64,000 bases of DNA from an uncultured Flavobacteriaceae bacterium (GCA_947501845.1 CANMXP010000005.1:124001-188000), one strand, 5' to 3'. Counted from the first letter of the stretch, positions 35,748 to 44,771 are shown. Notes: generated by a model from the sequence alone, not told the origin. A program made the numbers and translations.

Positions 35748-37508
35748 ATGCAACAGATTGAAAACACCCCAAAAATCAAAAATAAAGTAACCATGCTACA
35801 GGCTTTTAAAACCATTATATGGCCACGACGTAATTTGGTGTTTATTGGCTTGATTTTAATAGTTATAAGGAGCTTAGCAGGTTTAGTTTTGCCGTGGCAA
35901 AGTAAGGTGCTGTTAGATGAAGTGGTGCCAAATAAAGATATGGATCTATTGTACAATTTAGTAGCCATAGTTTTGGGCGCTATTTTATTACAATCACTTA
36001 CATCATTTTTACTTACACGCATTTTAAGTGTACAAGCGCAATACTTAATTAGTGAATTGCGGGCACAAGTACAGAAAAAAGTACTTTCGTTACCTATTAG
36101 TTTTTTTGATAACACCAAATCTGGAGCATTGGTATCTCGTATAATGAGCGATGTAGAAGGCGTTCGAAACCTTATTGGTACAGGTTTGGTACAGTTGGTA
36201 GGAGGTACTTTTACAGCTATTGTTTCTTTGGTTATTTTAATAAAACTGAATGCGTGGATGACACTTTTTGTGTTTGTGCCACTATCTATTTTTGGTTACA
36301 TAGCGCTTAGAGCTTTTAAATACATACGCCCCATTTTTAGAAAACGAGGCAAGATAAATGCAGAAGTTAAAGGGCGTTTGACAGAAACCCTTGCAGGTGT
36401 TCGAGTCATTAAGGCCTTTAATGCTGAAGCACAGGAAAATAAAATTTTTGAAAAAGGTGTAGATAGGTTATTTCAAAACGTAAAAAAGAGTTTAACGGCT
36501 ACTGCCTTAATGACAAGTTCTTCCACCTTTTTAATTGGTGTTGCTACTACAGGAATTATGGCAATAGGAGGATATTACATGATACAGAGCGACATGACTA
36601 CAGGGGAATTTTTATTCTTCACTCTCATATTAGGGTTTATGATAGCACCTATAGTACAAATGAGTAATATTGGAAGTCAGTTAACTGAAGCATTAGCAGG
36701 TTTAGATAGAACCGAAGAGCTTATGAATATGACTGCCGAGGCAGATAATAAAGCAAGAAACATTCAGTTAGAAACCATTAATGGTGAGATTGTTTTTGAA
36801 GATGTATCATTTTCCTATGAAGCTGGTAAAGAAGTGTTACACCATATTAATTTTACGGTACCTGCGGGTTCAACAACAGCTTTGGTAGGTAGTTCGGGTT
36901 CGGGGAAATCGACTATAGCGGGTTTATCTGCTACTTTTTTAAATCCGAAATCGGGTAAGGTGATTATTGATGGCCAAGATTTATCTAAAGTAAAATTAAA
37001 TACGTATCGTCAATATTTAGGTGTGGTTTTACAGGACGAGTTTTTGTTTGAAGGTACTATAAGGGAGAATATCATGTTTCCAAGGCCAGACGCCACTGAA
37101 GCTGAATTACAAAATGCGGTTAAAGCTGCTTATGTAAATGAATTTACAGATCGCTTTGATGATGGTTTAGAAACATTAATTGGGGAGAGAGGGGTGAAGC
37201 TATCTGGTGGACAACGCCAACGACTAGCGATTGCACGAGCTATTTTAGCAGATCCGAAAATTATTATTTTAGATGAAGCGACCTCCAGTTTAGATACCGA
37301 GAGTGAAGCTTTAATACAAAAGAGTTTGGCCAAGTTGGTTAAAGATAGAACGACTATTGTTATAGCTCACCGATTAAGTACGATTAGAAAAGCAGATCAA
37401 ATTCTAGTTGTTGAAGCTGGTCATATTGTAGAACGCGGTACACATGATGAGCTGATTGCTTTAAATGGTAGATATTACGATTTATATACGTATCAGGCTA
37501 AGATTTAA
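35748..37508 (+). CDS. ABC exporter, fused permease/ATPase (MsbA-like)
   Basis: A 586-residue half-transporter that should function as a dimer. It has six membrane helices (about 25-310), then an ATPase with Walker A GSSGSGKSTIAG, Q-loop VLQDEFLFEGTI, signature LSGGQRQRLAIARAI, Walker B IIILDEATSSLD and the switch His in IAHRLSTI. Relatives export lipids, peptides or drugs; no substrate can be given. The start is ATG at 35748, one codon inside a TTG. The gene is followed by a clear terminator and stands alone. Confidence 0.93.
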   Translation: MQQIENTPKIKNKVTMLQAFKTIIWPRRNLVFIGLILIVIRSLAGLVLPWQSKVLLDEVVPNKDMDLLYNLVAIVLGAILLQSLTSFLLTRILSVQAQYLISELRAQVQKKVLSLPISFFDNTKSGALVSRIMSDVEGVRNLIGTGLVQLVGGTFTAIVSLVILIKLNAWMTLFVFVPLSIFGYIALRAFKYIRPIFRKRGKINAEVKGRLTETLAGVRVIKAFNAEAQENKIFEKGVDRLFQNVKKSLTATALMTSSSTFLIGVATTGIMAIGGYYMIQSDMTTGEFLFFTLILGFMIAPIVQMSNIGSQLTEALAGLDRTEELMNMTAEADNKARNIQLETINGEIVFEDVSFSYEAGKEVLHHINFTVPAGSTTALVGSSGSGKSTIAGLSATFLNPKSGKVIIDGQDLSKVKLNTYRQYLGVVLQDEFLFEGTIRENIMFPRPDATEAELQNAVKAAYVNEFTDRFDDGLETLIGERGVKLSGGQRQRLAIARAILADPKIIILDEATSSLDTESEALIQKSLAKLVKDRTTIVIAHRLSTIRKADQILVVEAGHIVERGTHDELIALNGRYYDLYTYQAKI

Positions 37509-37580
37509 GAAAGTAAGAATATGTTTTGTGAAAGAGAAACAGATCTATTAGGTTTTTTTGGAAAATTTCTCTGTATACAA

Positions 37581-37615
37581 AAAACAGTAGAAAATCGCGT
37601 TTCTACTGCTTTTTA
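37581..37615 (+). terminator. Terminator after the ABC exporter
   Basis: CAGTAGAAA pairs perfectly with TTTCTACTG around ATCGCG, followed by GCTTTTTATTTT. It lies 76 bp after the exporter stop. It is flanked by A/T runs and could also act on the minus-strand transcript from the T9SS gene. Confidence 0.8.
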
Positions 37616-37646
37616 TTTTACTAATACAAAGAGATACTTGTGTACT

Positions 37647-38720
37647 TTATTCTTTTATAAATTTAAAAGTATTCCCATTCCCAAGGTTTAATAAATATAG
37701 TCCGTTGGATAAATCTTCAATGCTAATCTTTTTATTGGTAGCGACTGTACCGCTATTCATTTTAGTCCCTAAAATGTTATAGATGGTGTAGTTTTCTGTT
37801 TGTGGCAATCCTGAAATTTGAATAAAATCAGGAGAAGGGCTTGGGTATAATTTTATGCTTGACAATTTTTTATTATCATCATTAGAAAGCGTACTTAAAT
37901 TGAGTTTAGAAATTTTGTCTCTACCAAATTCAGCGATATACAAATCGGTTCCATCAAGAGCCATTTGAGTAGGTTCGTATACTCTAGTCACAAGAGTTGC
38001 TACAGGTACGGCTAAGCTAATGTCTATTTTGGAAACTTTATATCCAACATATTCTGTAATATATAAATCATTACCATTAAGTAGCATTCCAGCAGGGTGA
38101 TCTAATCCTAATATTACATTTGTAGCTGTAGGTATTGGTAAAGTTACGGTAATGTCTATTTTAGAAACTCTATTTCCGCCAAATTCACAAATATACAAGT
38201 CATTTCCATTAAGTAGCATTCCATTAGGGAGGTTCAACCCAGTTATCACATCTATAGCAGTTGGTGTAGTTTCAGTAATATCTATTTTAGAAATTTTATT
38301 TCCAGAATATTCGGCAATATATAAGTCATTACCATGGAGTATGATTCCACTAGGAGCATCCAACCCTGTTATTACATCTGTAGTTGTAGGTATAGCTTCA
38401 GTAATATCTATTTTAGAGATTTTGTTTCCAGTAGCTTCAGCAATATATAAATCATTCCCATTAAGCACCATTCCAGTAGGACGATTCAATCCAGTTATCA
38501 CATCTGTAGCAGTTGGTGTAGCTTCAGTAATATCTATTTTAGAAATTTTGTTTCCATCTGCTTCAGCTATGTATAAGTCATTACCATTACGTAGTATTCC
38601 AATTGGCCCATCCAATCCAGTTACTACATCTGTTTGTGCAACAAGTTTAACACCGCTTAAAAATAAAAATATAGAAAGCAACATGGTTCCTATATTCTGT
38701 GCTTTAGTAATTTTTTCCAT
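37647..38720 (-). CDS. T9SS-secreted six-repeat beta-propeller-like protein
   Basis: A 357-residue secreted protein: N-terminal signal, six tandem repeats of about 42 residues (core GNDLYIAEATGNKISKIDIT; positions about 34-283), then a T9SS type A sorting domain (LYPSPSPDFIQISGL ... GLYLLNLGNGNTFKFIKE). The repeats resemble NHL/Vgb-type blades, and six would close one propeller. The underlying DNA repeats of about 126 bp are very similar to one another, which suggests recent duplication. The ligand is unknown. A 21-bp tandem repeat lies upstream of the gene. Confidence 0.88.
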   Translation of the reverse strand: MEKITKAQNIGTMLLSIFLFLSGVKLVAQTDVVTGLDGPIGILRNGNDLYIAEADGNKISKIDITEATPTATDVITGLNRPTGMVLNGNDLYIAEATGNKISKIDITEAIPTTTDVITGLDAPSGIILHGNDLYIAEYSGNKISKIDITETTPTAIDVITGLNLPNGMLLNGNDLYICEFGGNRVSKIDITVTLPIPTATNVILGLDHPAGMLLNGNDLYITEYVGYKVSKIDISLAVPVATLVTRVYEPTQMALDGTDLYIAEFGRDKISKLNLSTLSNDDNKKLSSIKLYPSPSPDFIQISGLPQTENYTIYNILGTKMNSGTVATNKKISIEDLSNGLYLLNLGNGNTFKFIKE

Positions 38721-38776
38721 TGTTTATTTATTTTTAGTAACGAACTTATACTATCATTATATTATTTCTAAATTAA

Positions 38777-38818
38777 TATGGTGAACTTGTTTATTTATAT
38801 GGTGAACTTGTTTGTTTA
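38777..38818. repeat. 21-bp tandem repeat upstream of the T9SS propeller gene
   Basis: Two 21-base units (TATGGTGAACTTGTTTATTTA, the second differing at one base) stand side by side, and a third partial unit begins CATGGTAAGTG. They lie 57-98 bp upstream of the minus-strand start at 38720, in the region expected to hold its promoter. Confidence 0.75.
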
Positions 38819-38950
38819 CATGGTAAGTGATGGTGATTTATTTAGGAAATAAATAAAACAAATCATAAATACCTAAAGGGAAACGTTTGATTTAAGTGTA
38901 TGCCGAATGGCATAGTAATTTTTGTAAAATGCTGTTTGTAAGGTGTAAAC

Positions 38951-40159
38951 CTAGGCAGGCGATAGTCTCTTTTTTCTTTTTAGAACTATAAAAGTTAAAA
39001 GCGACAAAACACCGAAAATTGAAAAACCAATAAATAGGGGCAACACAGAATTGGTAACAAAACTACCTATGTAATTAGCTATAGGTACTGCCATAACTGT
39101 AGATACAAAGCCATTAATAGCGGCGCCTATTCCTGCAATATGCCCTAAGGGTTGCATGGCTAAAGCTCTTATATTTCCAAAAACAAAACCAACAGAAAAG
39201 AATTGCAAAGCAAAAAAGCCAAGTAAAACACTAATACTTGGATTGTCTCCAGACCAGAATAATAAAACATATAAAATAGAAATAATAGCGTATGCTATAG
39301 TTGCTAAATATGAAATACGCCACATACCATATTTTACTACCAAAACACTATTTAAATAGGTTGCTAATCCAATAGATATAGCCAAACTTGCAAAAATATA
39401 TGGAAACATATCTGCCAAGTTATATTGCTCTTGAAAAATTTGCTGAGAGGTACTTAGGTAAACCATAAACGACCCTGTAATAAATCCAGAAATAAGTGTA
39501 AAAGCGACGGCATCTTTATATTTAACAAACTCTTTTGCCCCATCAATGAATTGATGTGATGTAAATTTTATGCGTTTTTCTTTGTCTAGGGTTTCAGGCT
39601 GCCTTTTCCAAAACCAAAGCATGATTAAAAGACCATATAGTAAATTAACATAAAAAATAGATTCCCAGTTATAGAAATTAAGTAAAAAGACCCCTAATGT
39701 TGGTGCTATTACAGGAACTAAAATAAAAACCATAACTACGATAGATAAAATTTTAGCCATATAATTTCCACTATATGAATCCCTTACAATGGCAATACTC
39801 AAGGTTCTAGGGGAGGATAGTCCGATACCTTGAAGTACGCGGGCCATAATCATCATTTCAAAATTTTTGGTAGTTACACAAATAATACTGGCAATTATAA
39901 ATACTATAAACCCTACATATACAATTGGTTTTCTACCAAAACTATCGGACAAGGGGCCAAAAATGAGCTGACCAAATCCCAATCCCAAAAAAATCATAGT
40001 AATTAAAAGTTGATTGTCATTTACATTAGTAACCCCTAAAGAACTACCAATCTCTGGAAGCGCTGGTAATAAAGCGTCTATTGATAAAGCAACAATAGAC
40101 ATAAGGGATGCCATTAATGCTACAAATTCAAATTGGAATTTATTATTTGTTTTTTGCAT
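38951..40159 (-). CDS. Bcr/CflA-type MFS drug efflux transporter
   Basis: A 402-residue major facilitator with 12 predicted helices and the motif-A loop GPLSDSFGRKPIVYVG. Bcr/CflA features are ALLPALPEIGSSLGV near the start, RVLQGIGLSSPRTLSIAIVRD and FILVPVIAPTLGVFLL. It is likely a proton-driven exporter of drugs or small metabolites. No regulator gene adjoins it, and it diverges from the FKBP gene. Confidence 0.92.
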   Translation of the reverse strand: MQKTNNKFQFEFVALMASLMSIVALSIDALLPALPEIGSSLGVTNVNDNQLLITMIFLGLGFGQLIFGPLSDSFGRKPIVYVGFIVFIIASIICVTTKNFEMMIMARVLQGIGLSSPRTLSIAIVRDSYSGNYMAKILSIVVMVFILVPVIAPTLGVFLLNFYNWESIFYVNLLYGLLIMLWFWKRQPETLDKEKRIKFTSHQFIDGAKEFVKYKDAVAFTLISGFITGSFMVYLSTSQQIFQEQYNLADMFPYIFASLAISIGLATYLNSVLVVKYGMWRISYLATIAYAIISILYVLLFWSGDNPSISVLLGFFALQFFSVGFVFGNIRALAMQPLGHIAGIGAAINGFVSTVMAVPIANYIGSFVTNSVLPLFIGFSIFGVLSLLTFIVLKRKKRLSPA

Positions 40160-40283
40160 TAAGCAAAAGTACTTTATATAAATTTGTCAAGCTCAAACTT
40201 AAGGTAACAATATTCATGAATTTTATCATTTTTTATCATTTATAAAGTAGATGTGTTTGCTATATTTACACAAAAAATAAACT

Positions 40284-40733
40284 ATGAAATATATTATGTT
40301 AACCTTAGTACTATCTCTTTTTGTTTCATGTAGTAGTGATGACGAAAAGGATTATGTTACTTTAAATGATCAAGAAATCACCGATTATATTGCCCAAAAT
40401 AATTTGGATGCAAAAAAAAGTACAACAGGTCTTTATTATGTGATTGATAATGAAGGGGCAGGAGCGCAACCCAATTCAACCTCAACAGTTACAGTGGCGT
40501 ACAAAGGTTATTTTACTAATGGGAGTGTTTTTGAAGAAAGCCCAGCAGAGGGCGTGTCGTTTAACTTACAGCAAGTTATACCAGGCTGGACAGAAGGCAT
40601 TACTTATTTTAAAGAAGGAGGTAGTGGCACGCTTTTAATACCATCTCATTTAGCTTATGGAAATTCAGGAAAAGGAAGTATTCCTGGAGGAACCGTTCTC
40701 ATTTTTGATATTAATCTTATTTCTGTAAATTAG
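40284..40733 (+). CDS. FKBP-type peptidyl-prolyl isomerase lipoprotein
   Basis: A 149-residue lipoprotein (lipobox FVSCSSD) with one FKBP domain (about 60-149): VTVAYKGYFTNGSVFEESP, IPGWTEGITYFKEGGSGTLLIP and LAYGNSGKGSIPGGTVLIFDI. It should assist folding at the outer membrane or in the periplasm. Size and order are typical for flavobacterial FKBP lipoproteins. Confidence 0.93.
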   Translation: MKYIMLTLVLSLFVSCSSDDEKDYVTLNDQEITDYIAQNNLDAKKSTTGLYYVIDNEGAGAQPNSTSTVTVAYKGYFTNGSVFEESPAEGVSFNLQQVIPGWTEGITYFKEGGSGTLLIPSHLAYGNSGKGSIPGGTVLIFDINLISVN

Positions 40734-40806
40734 AGAAGAAATATTTAAAGAAGTTAGCCGTTTTTTCCATTAAATACAAGTTTGCTTCATTATCTCTTTT
40801 TATGTT

Positions 40807-41220
40807 ATGCAAGACCATTTTGAATTAAATGATGACGAATTTACAAGTCAATTTAGAAATGCTACATTAGATGCTAAACTATTTGATCATGAGGCACATT
40901 TGCGTTTAGCTTGGATTTACATTAATAAAGATGGTTTGGATAGGGCTATAGATAAAACAACACATCAACTTAAAAAATTTGTAGAAACATTAGGGGCATC
41001 AAATAAATATAATGAAACGATTACCGTTGCTGCCATAAAGGCTGTATATCATTTTTGGTTAAAATCTAACACTAAAACTTTTCAAGCCTTTATTTTAGAA
41101 AATCCAAGGTTGAAAAACAATTTTAAAGAACTGTTAGTTGCTCACTATGATATTGATATATTTAGTTCAGAAATAGCCAAATCAAGTTTTTTAGAACCTA
41201 CGTTGTTACCATTTGATTAG
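40807..41220 (+). CDS. Conserved small protein of unknown function
   Basis: A 137-residue soluble, helix-rich protein with no signal peptide. Notable segments are FDHEAHLRLAWIYINK, TTHQLKKFVETLGASNKYNET and the aromatic patch AVYHFWLKS. I do not recognise a named family. It lies 31 bp upstream of a DinB-like gene and a Crp/Fnr gene on the same strand, so the three may form an operon. The His and Asp residues near the N-terminus could bind metal, but that is a guess. Confidence 0.8.
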   Translation: MQDHFELNDDEFTSQFRNATLDAKLFDHEAHLRLAWIYINKDGLDRAIDKTTHQLKKFVETLGASNKYNETITVAAIKAVYHFWLKSNTKTFQAFILENPRLKNNFKELLVAHYDIDIFSSEIAKSSFLEPTLLPFD

Positions 41221-41251
41221 TTTTGTTGGTTGATTAAAATATAAACAAAAT

Positions 41252-41698
41252 ATGTTTACTGCTACCTTAATTAAAATTTTTACCAGAGATCTTAATAAGC
41301 TGAAAATCGAAATAGAGGCATATAAGAATGAAGAAAATTTATGGCTCCTTGATAAAGAAATCACCAATTCGGCAGGTAATTTATGCTTGCATATTGTTGG
41401 AAATCTTAATCATTTTATAGGCGCGATACTTGGTGATACTGGATATATAAGGCAAAGAGACCTTGAATTTTCTCTTAAGGATGTGTTAAGAACAGAATTG
41501 TTAAAACAAGTTGATAATACCATTGAATTAGTTGATCATGTCTTAACAAAATTACCTAATGAAGATTTAGAGAAGAAATATCCTTTGGAGGTTTTTAAAA
41601 AGCCAATGACTACAGAATATTTTCTGGTGCATTTAACAACACATTTGTCTTATCACTTAGGACAAATAAATTATCATAGACGTTTACAGGACTCATAG
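41252..41698 (+). CDS. DinB-like (DUF1572-type) four-helix protein
   Basis: A 148-residue protein of the DinB/YfiT superfamily. The metal-binding His pattern is spread over the bundle: HIVGNLNHFIGAILG, and HLTTHLSYHLGQINYHRR at the C-terminus. Some relatives are thiol-dependent transferases, but this subgroup is uncharacterised. It ends 1 bp before the Crp/Fnr start. Confidence 0.85.
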   Translation: MFTATLIKIFTRDLNKLKIEIEAYKNEENLWLLDKEITNSAGNLCLHIVGNLNHFIGAILGDTGYIRQRDLEFSLKDVLRTELLKQVDNTIELVDHVLTKLPNEDLEKKYPLEVFKKPMTTEYFLVHLTTHLSYHLGQINYHRRLQDS

Positions 41699-41699
41699 A

Positions 41700-42293
41700 A
41701 TGATTAAAGAAAAAGGACAATTACTATTAGACTATATTAACAGGTATGTTTCCTTAACTAAAGAAGAGGAAGAGCTGCTCCTTTCTAAAGTCACTTACAG
41801 GGCCTATTTAAAAGGGCAGTTTATTGTTCAGCAAGGAGATATTTGCAAATATGAATGCTTTGTACTTTCTGGTTGTACAAAAACATCTTATATCGATGGC
41901 GAAGGCCAGGAGCATATCGTTATGTTTTCTATTGAAGATTGGTGGACTGCAGATATGGGGAGCTTTATAACACAAACGCCAGCCGATTATAATGTTCAGT
42001 GCATAGAAAAAACAGAGTTGATCATGTTTTCTTATGATATCATTGAAGATTTATACACAGCCATTCCAAAATTGGAGCGTTTTTTTAGACAAATTATCCA
42101 AAAAGCATTTGTAGCTTCGCAAAAGCGTATTGTTAGAAGTTTTAGCCTTTCTGCAAAAGAACGGTATGTTTATTTTAGAAATCAGTATCCAAAAATAGAA
42201 CAGCGGATTCCCCAATACATGATTGCTTCATATTTAGGTATTACTAAAGAGTTTCTGAGCAAAATTAAGAGTGAACTTATATCAGAACAATAA
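41700..42293 (+). CDS. Crp/Fnr-family transcriptional regulator
   Basis: A 197-residue regulator with an N-terminal cyclic-nucleotide-binding-type barrel (about 10-125) and a C-terminal winged HTH (YMIASYLGITKEFLSKIKSEL). The phosphate-binding cassette is not conserved (EDWWTADMGSFIT instead of FGExAL...RxA), and no Cys cluster is present. The ligand is therefore unlikely to be cAMP or an FeS cluster by the usual sites. It probably controls its own operon and possibly the SnoaL/YceI genes downstream. Confidence 0.92.
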   Translation: MIKEKGQLLLDYINRYVSLTKEEEELLLSKVTYRAYLKGQFIVQQGDICKYECFVLSGCTKTSYIDGEGQEHIVMFSIEDWWTADMGSFITQTPADYNVQCIEKTELIMFSYDIIEDLYTAIPKLERFFRQIIQKAFVASQKRIVRSFSLSAKERYVYFRNQYPKIEQRIPQYMIASYLGITKEFLSKIKSELISEQ

Positions 42294-42390
42294 AAAGTTA
42301 AACTAGATTAACATGATTTTATAATCTACATTATTTTCTATTAAGGAGGTGTTTAAGACATTTGTATCATAATAATTGAAACAATACATT

Positions 42391-42744
42391 ATGAATACAT
42401 TAATTGAAAACATTAGTACAATAAACGATATGATTCTTCAAGGAAAAGCTTTGGAGGCTTTCGAACAATTTTATCACGATGAGGTTGTTATGCAAGAAAA
42501 TGATGCTCCAGAGATTGTTGGTAAAGAAGCAAACCGTAAAAGAGAAGAAGAGTTTTTTGCTTCTATTACAGAATTTAGAGGCGCAAAACCTTTAAAAGTG
42601 ACAGTTGGAGAAAACACGACCATGGTAGAATGGCATTTTGATTATACGCATAAAGATTGGGGCGTAAAAAACTATACGCAAGTGGCAGTACAGGACTGGA
42701 AGAATGGAAAAATAGTTAGAGAAAAATTTTATTACGGATCATAA
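42391..42744 (+). CDS. SnoaL-like (NTF2-fold) protein
   Basis: A 117-residue protein of the NTF2/SnoaL fold, with EAFEQFYHDEVVMQENDAPEIVG, GKEANRKREEEFFASI and the final strands TTMVEWHFDYTHKDWG and VQDWKNGKIVREKFYY. Members are enzymes or ligand binders with no shared activity. I chose the ATG at 42391 over the TTG at 42376. It lies 24 bp ahead of YceI. Confidence 0.85.
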   Translation: MNTLIENISTINDMILQGKALEAFEQFYHDEVVMQENDAPEIVGKEANRKREEEFFASITEFRGAKPLKVTVGENTTMVEWHFDYTHKDWGVKNYTQVAVQDWKNGKIVREKFYYGS

Positions 42745-42768
42745 ATTAGAATAATTAAAAAAAGTAAA

Positions 42769-43347
42769 ATGAAAAACACAATTAAAAATTTAGTAGTATT
42801 AGCTGTCGTAACAGTATTTACATTATCCTTTACCACTATTGATAAGGATAAAAAAGAGATAAAAACAGACAAAAGTAAAGTTGTTTGGAAAGGTTATAAA
42901 GTAACAGGATCTCACGAAGGAACTATTTCTATAAAATCAGGATTTTTAAACTTTGAAGCAGATAAATTAACAGGAGGCGAGTTTGTTATAGATATGACAA
43001 CTATAAATACTACCGATTTGCAAGGGGAATATAAAGGGAAGTTAGATGGACATTTAAAATCTGATGATTTCTTTGGTATCGCTAAATACCCAACAGCAAA
43101 ATTAGTATTTGTTAAAGTTAAAGCCACTGGAAAAAATGCGTACAACGTCACAGGAGATTTAACTATAAAAGGTAAAACAAACCCTATCACATTTGCCATA
43201 TCCATTTATGGAAACAAAGCAACGGCTTCTTTAAAAATTGACAGAACAAAGTATGATATTAAGTATGGTTCAGCTAATTTTTTCGATAATTTAAAAGATA
43301 AAGCTATTTATGATGAATTTGATTTAGTATCAGATTTAGAGTTTTAA
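42769..43347 (+). CDS. YceI-family periplasmic protein
   Basis: A 192-residue exported protein with signal peptide (about 1-24) and the YceI lipocalin-like barrel. Seen are SKVVWKGYKVTGSHEGTISI, GGEFVIDMTTINTTDL, HLKSDDFFGIAKYPTAKLVF and GDLTIKGKTNPITF. YceI proteins bind isoprenoid or fatty-acyl ligands, and several are base- or stress-induced. It follows the SnoaL gene closely, and a terminator follows it. Confidence 0.95.
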   Translation: MKNTIKNLVVLAVVTVFTLSFTTIDKDKKEIKTDKSKVVWKGYKVTGSHEGTISIKSGFLNFEADKLTGGEFVIDMTTINTTDLQGEYKGKLDGHLKSDDFFGIAKYPTAKLVFVKVKATGKNAYNVTGDLTIKGKTNPITFAISIYGNKATASLKIDRTKYDIKYGSANFFDNLKDKAIYDEFDLVSDLEF

Positions 43348-43371
43348 CATAGATTGATTAATAGTGGTAAG

Positions 43372-43400
43372 AGGCATTCAGAAATGGGTGCCTTTTTTAT
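43372..43400 (+). terminator. Terminator after yceI
   Basis: AGGCATTC pairs with GGGTGCCT (two G-U pairs) around a short loop and runs into six T bases. It lies 24 bp after the YceI stop. Confidence 0.75.
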
Positions 43401-43431
43401 TTTATATCGTTTTCTTAGTATCTTTTAATAG

Positions 43432-43439
43432 TATCTTTG
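43432..43439 (+). promoter_or_regulatory. Bacteroidota -7 promoter box ahead of the DEAD-like gene
   Basis: TATCTTTG matches TAnnTTTG exactly, 24 bp before the ATG at 43463 and just after the YceI terminator. The -33 element is less clear (T-rich TTTTCTTAG upstream). Confidence 0.5.
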
Positions 43440-43462
43440 CTTTTGTATAAAGAAAAATAACG

Positions 43463-44074
43463 ATGCCTTTTAAAAAACTCATTCCTCCTTTAAAAGAAAC
43501 TATTGCAAATAAAGGTTTTGAAGAACCATTAGCATTTCAAAAGCAAATCTTATCTAAAATTAAATCAGGTACAAGCTTATTTGCCATAGCTCCTAAAAAT
43601 TCAGGCAAAACAACCAGTATAGTGATAAGTGTCATCCAGAGGCTAAAATCTGCATTTGAAGACGCACCACGCGCTTTAATTTTTGTAAAGGATAAACAAG
43701 CCGCGCTAGAGCTGGAAAGGGAATTCATTTCCTTAAAAAGGGATACCGATTTAAGAGTTTATTGTGCCTATGAAGAGCATGATATTGATATACAACGAGA
43801 AGAAATATATATAGGTACAGATATTGTTATTGCAACACCTAAACGCTTGAATAAAATATTTTTTTTAAACGGTATTAATTTAAATAAGCTACAAATGTGC
43901 ATTGTGGAAGATGCAGAGTTTTTAGTTAAAGGGAGTCATTTTGCAGAGGTAACAAGAACACCAGAAAGTATAGGTAAATGTCAGTACTTAATTTTTTCAA
44001 CAGCTTTTGATAAACGTTTTGAGCGCTGGCAAGAATCCTTTATGTATAATGCCCAAACTATTAAGGCTGTGTAA
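43463..44074 (+). CDS. Single-domain DEAD-box-like helicase protein with EDAE motif
   Basis: A 203-residue protein with only the first RecA-like domain of a DEAD-box helicase: a Q-motif-like EPLAFQKQIL, Walker A APKNSGKTT (43-51), IVIATPKRL (motif Ib) and LIFSTAF resembling motif III. In place of DEAD it has EDAE (139-142), and there is no second helicase domain. ATP binding is plausible, but unwinding alone is unlikely. The gene ends cleanly before the next one, so this is probably a natural short form and not a recent break. Confidence 0.85.
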   Translation: MPFKKLIPPLKETIANKGFEEPLAFQKQILSKIKSGTSLFAIAPKNSGKTTSIVISVIQRLKSAFEDAPRALIFVKDKQAALELEREFISLKRDTDLRVYCAYEEHDIDIQREEIYIGTDIVIATPKRLNKIFFLNGINLNKLQMCIVEDAEFLVKGSHFAEVTRTPESIGKCQYLIFSTAFDKRFERWQESFMYNAQTIKAV

Positions 44075-44095
44075 TAGTAAATAATCTTGTTTAAA

Positions 44096-44629
44096 ATGGA
44101 TATTACATTTAACAATTTTAGAATAGCACTTATAGATACGAATGAAGGTGAAATTTTTTTTAAGTTAATAGACACAAATAGAGAACGATTAGAAGATTTT
44201 TTCGCAGGGACATTGTCTAAAACAAAAACACTTCACGATACGCTTGCTTATTGTCAGGATATTAGGCAGCTTATGTTAGATAAGCATTATTTCCCATTTA
44301 TAATTAGAGACTTGAATACAGATGCGTACATTGGTTTAATCGATATTAAAAATATTGATTGGGGCATTCCAAAAGCAGAAATAGGTTATTTTATTGATGC
44401 TAATTATGAAGGACAAGGTATTATTTCTAAGTCTTTAGGATTTGTTATAGAATATCTTTCAGAAACCTATCATTTCAAAAAACTTTTATATCGATCTAAT
44501 AACCGTAACGTTGGTAGTATAGCCGTAGCAAAGAAAAACGGCTTTATATTAGAAGGCACTATAAGACAAGATTATAAAACCACGAAAGGAGAGATTGTCG
44601 ATTTAGATTATTATGGACGTGTTTTTTAA
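44096..44629 (+). CDS. GNAT acetyltransferase (RimJ/RimL-like)
   Basis: A 177-residue GNAT-fold enzyme that transfers acetyl from acetyl-CoA. It has the RimJ/RimL pattern: IGLIDIKNIDWGIPKAEIGYFID, the CoA loop YEGQGIISKSLGFVI and NRNVGSIAVAKKNGFILEGTIRQ. It may acetylate an N-terminal residue or a small amine; the substrate is unknown. I chose the ATG at 44096 over the TTG at 44087. It starts 21 bp after the DEAD-like gene. Confidence 0.9.
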   Translation: MDITFNNFRIALIDTNEGEIFFKLIDTNRERLEDFFAGTLSKTKTLHDTLAYCQDIRQLMLDKHYFPFIIRDLNTDAYIGLIDIKNIDWGIPKAEIGYFIDANYEGQGIISKSLGFVIEYLSETYHFKKLLYRSNNRNVGSIAVAKKNGFILEGTIRQDYKTTKGEIVDLDYYGRVF

Positions 44630-44771
44630 TTGAATCGCATGTAAAATACTGATTATTAAAGGTTAGTGATTTGTTTTGAGGTCTTTGTTCCATGATACAA
44701 ATTTTATAGAATTCTGCTAATCGTTGTAAATAATTGTATATTTTTACGAGGGGATTGTATAGTTTAAAATT

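Noticed and set aside
38152-38784. 210-residue plus-strand open frame with repeats
   Set aside because: It is the antisense shadow of the repeat-coding T9SS gene; its periodicity mirrors the real repeats, and it has no family features.
38899-38914. TATGCC-GAAT-GGCATA hairpin as terminator of the MFS gene
   Set aside because: The stem is only 6 bp and no T run follows on the minus strand, so it was not listed as a terminator.
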